This document shows positions 5,032 through 6,466 of a stretch of DNA of 6,466 bases, in pieces. Numbering within the stretch: position 1 is the stretch's first letter; every line of letters starts with the position of its first letter. Position numbers and translations under genes: made by a program. A model generated the notes under the pieces. The model saw only the letters and a list, made by a program, of their open reading frames with translations, was not told the DNA's origin and ran no database searches. The DNA is from Phycisphaerales bacterium (GTDB lineage: Bacteria > Planctomycetota > Phycisphaerae > Phycisphaerales > UBA1924): assembly GCA_026982035.1 (NCBI GenBank), contig JALSHW010000309.1, positions 1 to 6,466 of the forward strand, written 5' to 3'.

Positions 5032-6466
5032 CTACATTCGTCGGCCTTTGCCGCGTGTACCTGGGGAACCCTTTTTGGCTTTGCTCAGGATGGATTCGAT
5101 CGCTGAGCGTTTGATCAGCAGGGGGGTTTCGTCGTCGTTGTGTTGGGTGAGGAGTTCTTTGACATGGAGCATTTGGTCGCGGAGGGCGGCGGCGTGTTCA
5201 AAGCGGGTGTCTTCGGCGGCGCTCATCATGTCGGCTTGGAGCATGCCGACCAAGACCTCGGCGTCGATGAGGGGGTCGGTTGTTTCGGCGGCGTGTTTGG
5301 CAGAACGGCGGGCTTTGAGTTCGGTGTCGATGCCTCTTCGGATGTCCTTGATGATGGTGGTGGGGGTGATGTTGTGTGCTGTGTTGTGGGCGAGTTGTTT
5401 TTCTCGTCGGCGTGCCGTTTCGGTCATGGCTTGGTCCATGCTGTTGGTGATGCGATCGGCGTAGAGGATGACGCGGGACTCTCTGTTGCGAGCGGCTCGG
5501 CCCATTTGCTGGATGAGCGAAGTCGCCGAGCGGAGAAATCCTTCTTTGTCGGCGTCGAGGATGCAGACCAGTCGCACTTCTGGGAGGTCGAGGCCTTCGC
5601 GGAGGAGGTTGACGCCTACGAGGATGTCGAACTCGCCGGCGCGGAGGTCGGTGAGGATTTCGAGTCGGTCGAGGGTTTCGATTTCGGAGTGGAGGTAGCG
5701 GACGCGCATGCCTTGGTCGCTCAGGTAGGTCGTCAGGTCTTCGCAGAGTCGCTTGGTCAGTGCGGTGACGAGGACTCGGCCACCGAGTTCGACGACTTCT
5801 TCGCAGCGTTCGATGAGGTCGGGGACTTGACCGTCGGCGGGGCGGACTTCGACTTCTGGGTCGAGGAGTCCGGTGGGTCGGATGACTTGTTCGATGACTT
5901 CGCCGTTGGTGGCTTGAAGTTCGTATGGGCCTGGCGTTGCGCTGACGAACATCATTTGGGGGACGAGTGTTTCGAACTCTTCGAAGCGGAGCGGGCGGTT
6001 GTCCAGGCAGGAGGGGAGGCGGAAGCCGTGTTCGACGAGGACTTTTTTGCGGGCGAGGTCGCCGTTGAACATGGCGCGGATTTGTGGGATGGTCACATGG
6101 GATTCATCGACGATGATGAGCCAGTCTTTGAGATTTGTTCTTGAGACTCCGAAGCGTTGGGCGTCGAGGTTGTGGTCGCGGGAATCACAGGTTGCCGTGG
6201 CACAGGCGTCCCGCCTGTGGTTTTGGTTGGATGAAATTTGTTCAGAAGACACAGGCGGGACGCCTGTGCCACGGGTGTTTGGGTTTGCAGGCATGTAGTC
6301 GAAGTAGTCCAGGAGGGTGAAGGGGCGTTCTCCTGGGTTTCGGCCATCCATGTAGCGAGAGTAGTTTTCGACGCCGGGGCAGTAGCCGACTTCTTCGATC
6401 ATTTCCAGGTCGTATTTGGTGCGTGCCATGAGTCGTTGGGCTTCGAGGAGTTTGCCCTCGTGGCGG
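5032..6466 (-). CDS. uvrB: UvrABC system protein B, C-terminal 477 residues, with an in-frame repeat insertion
   Basis: UvrB is the helicase-like damage-verifying subunit of nucleotide excision repair, working with UvrA and UvrC. The frame is open to the right edge; its first visible residues, [20 protein letters not shown], align with the region near residue 290 of E. coli UvrB, so the Walker A domain and beta-hairpin lie outside. Visible in order (counting from the edge) are [22 protein letters not shown] (34-55), DESH (120-123, Walker B), SATPG (175-179), [33 protein letters not shown] (283-296), QQMGRAARN (319-327) and the UVR domain for UvrC contact (about 403-439). Between DYF and [11 protein letters not shown] there are about 58 extra residues (56-113) that E. 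coli lacks; about 28 of them (64-91, including GTGVPPV and HRRDACATA) are encoded by the inverted repeat at 6195-6274. All visible motifs are intact and the frame is open, so the gene is probably functional. Confidence 0.97.
   Translation of the reverse strand, partial: RHEGKLLEAQRLMARTKYDLEMIEEVGYCPGVENYSRYMDGRNPGERPFTLLDYFDYMPANPNTRGTGVPPVSSEQISSNQNHRRDACATATCDSRDHNLDAQRFGVSRTNLKDWLIIVDESHVTIPQIRAMFNGDLARKKVLVEHGFRLPSCLDNRPLRFEEFETLVPQMMFVSATPGPYELQATNGEVIEQVIRPTGLLDPEVEVRPADGQVPDLIERCEEVVELGGRVLVTALTKRLCEDLTTYLSDQGMRVRYLHSEIETLDRLEILTDLRAGEFDILVGVNLLREGLDLPEVRLVCILDADKEGFLRSATSLIQQMGRAARNRESRVILYADRITNSMDQAMTETARRREKQLAHNTAHNITPTTIIKDIRRGIDTELKARRSAKHAAETTDPLIDAEVLVGMLQADMMSAAEDTRFEHAAALRDQMLHVKELLTQHNDDETPLLIKRSAIESILSKAKKGSPGTRGKGRRM
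6195..6274. repeat. 80-base palindromic element inside uvrB (PVC-type interspersed repeat)
   Basis: The arms 6195-6219 and 6250-6274 are perfect 25-base inverted complements, separated by a 30-base loop. Each arm contains its own hairpin, CACAGGCGTCCCGCCTGTG or the complement, with 8-base stems and a 3-base loop, so cruciform or double-hairpin folding is possible. Outward extension fails at the first base on either side (6194 and 6275). I see no convincing target-site duplication. The element is 80 bases, not a multiple of three, so the frame must have been kept by extra bases at the junctions. The translated signature (GTGVPPV ... HRRDACATA) is one I recall from many planctomycete and verrucomicrobial proteins; copy number in this genome cannot be seen here. 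Confidence 0.9.

Noticed and set aside
5027..5034. Possible bidirectional terminator between the permease and uvrB
   Set aside because: The two stop codons are separated by two bases and no hairpin with a T-run is visible there. Any terminator would have to lie inside coding sequence.
5140..6144. Long open frame on the plus strand (334 codons) opposite uvrB
   Set aside because: Its product is a low-complexity Asp/Glu/Val/Phe-rich string. The minus strand carries clear UvrB motifs over the same bases.
6195..6274. Reading the palindrome as a Rho-independent terminator or a CRISPR repeat
   Set aside because: It is inside an open coding frame with no T-tract, and there is a single inverted pair, not an array of spaced direct repeats.

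Overview
The window looks like a chromosomal segment of a planctomycete, most likely of the Phycisphaerae side of the phylum. Four things suggest this: a membrane-anchored Hanks-type kinase with a DMG motif, a TPR protein with a YggX-like C-terminal domain, G/T-rich codon use, and a 'TGGCACAGGCGTCCCGCCTGTG'-type inverted repeat that I associate with Planctomycetota and related PVC genomes. The taxonomic call is inference; no rRNA or other marker is present.

Layout from left to right. (1) 1-212, minus: the first 70 codons of a membrane protein that runs off the left edge, possibly an APC-type permease. (2) 213-624: a 412-base divergent intergenic region with weak promoter candidates and two small palindromes. 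(3) 625-2025, plus: a Ser/Thr protein kinase with two N-terminal helical repeats and a C-terminal membrane anchor. (4) 2025-2078: a degenerate hexanucleotide tandem repeat that fills the gap between the convergent kinase and pyrD genes and forms the last codons of pyrD. (5) 2063-3013, minus: pyrD, a class 1B dihydroorotate dehydrogenase of pyrimidine synthesis. (6) 3014-3076: a 63-base divergent spacer. (7) 3077-3814, plus: the TPR/YggX-like fusion, starting at a GTG behind a strong Shine-Dalgarno. (8) 3820-4167, plus: a 115-residue protein of unknown function, five bases downstream. (9) 4220-5029, plus: a TauE/SafE (TSUP) permease. (10) 5032-6466, minus: the C-terminal two thirds of uvrB, convergent with the permease across two bases and cut by the right edge.

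The genes are mostly housekeeping and do not form one obvious pathway. The plus-strand set 3077-5029 may be one transcription unit. The most striking feature is in uvrB. An 80-base perfect inverted repeat (25-base arms, each arm itself a hairpin) lies in frame inside the helicase core, just before the Walker B DESH motif, and contributes about 28 residues to a loop of about 58 that E. coli UvrB lacks. This resembles Rickettsia palindromic elements, which also insert into coding genes without destroying them. I found no phage, defence, CRISPR, transposase or RNA gene. Across the window the plus strand is strongly G-rich whichever strand is coding, which suggests that it is the leading replication strand.
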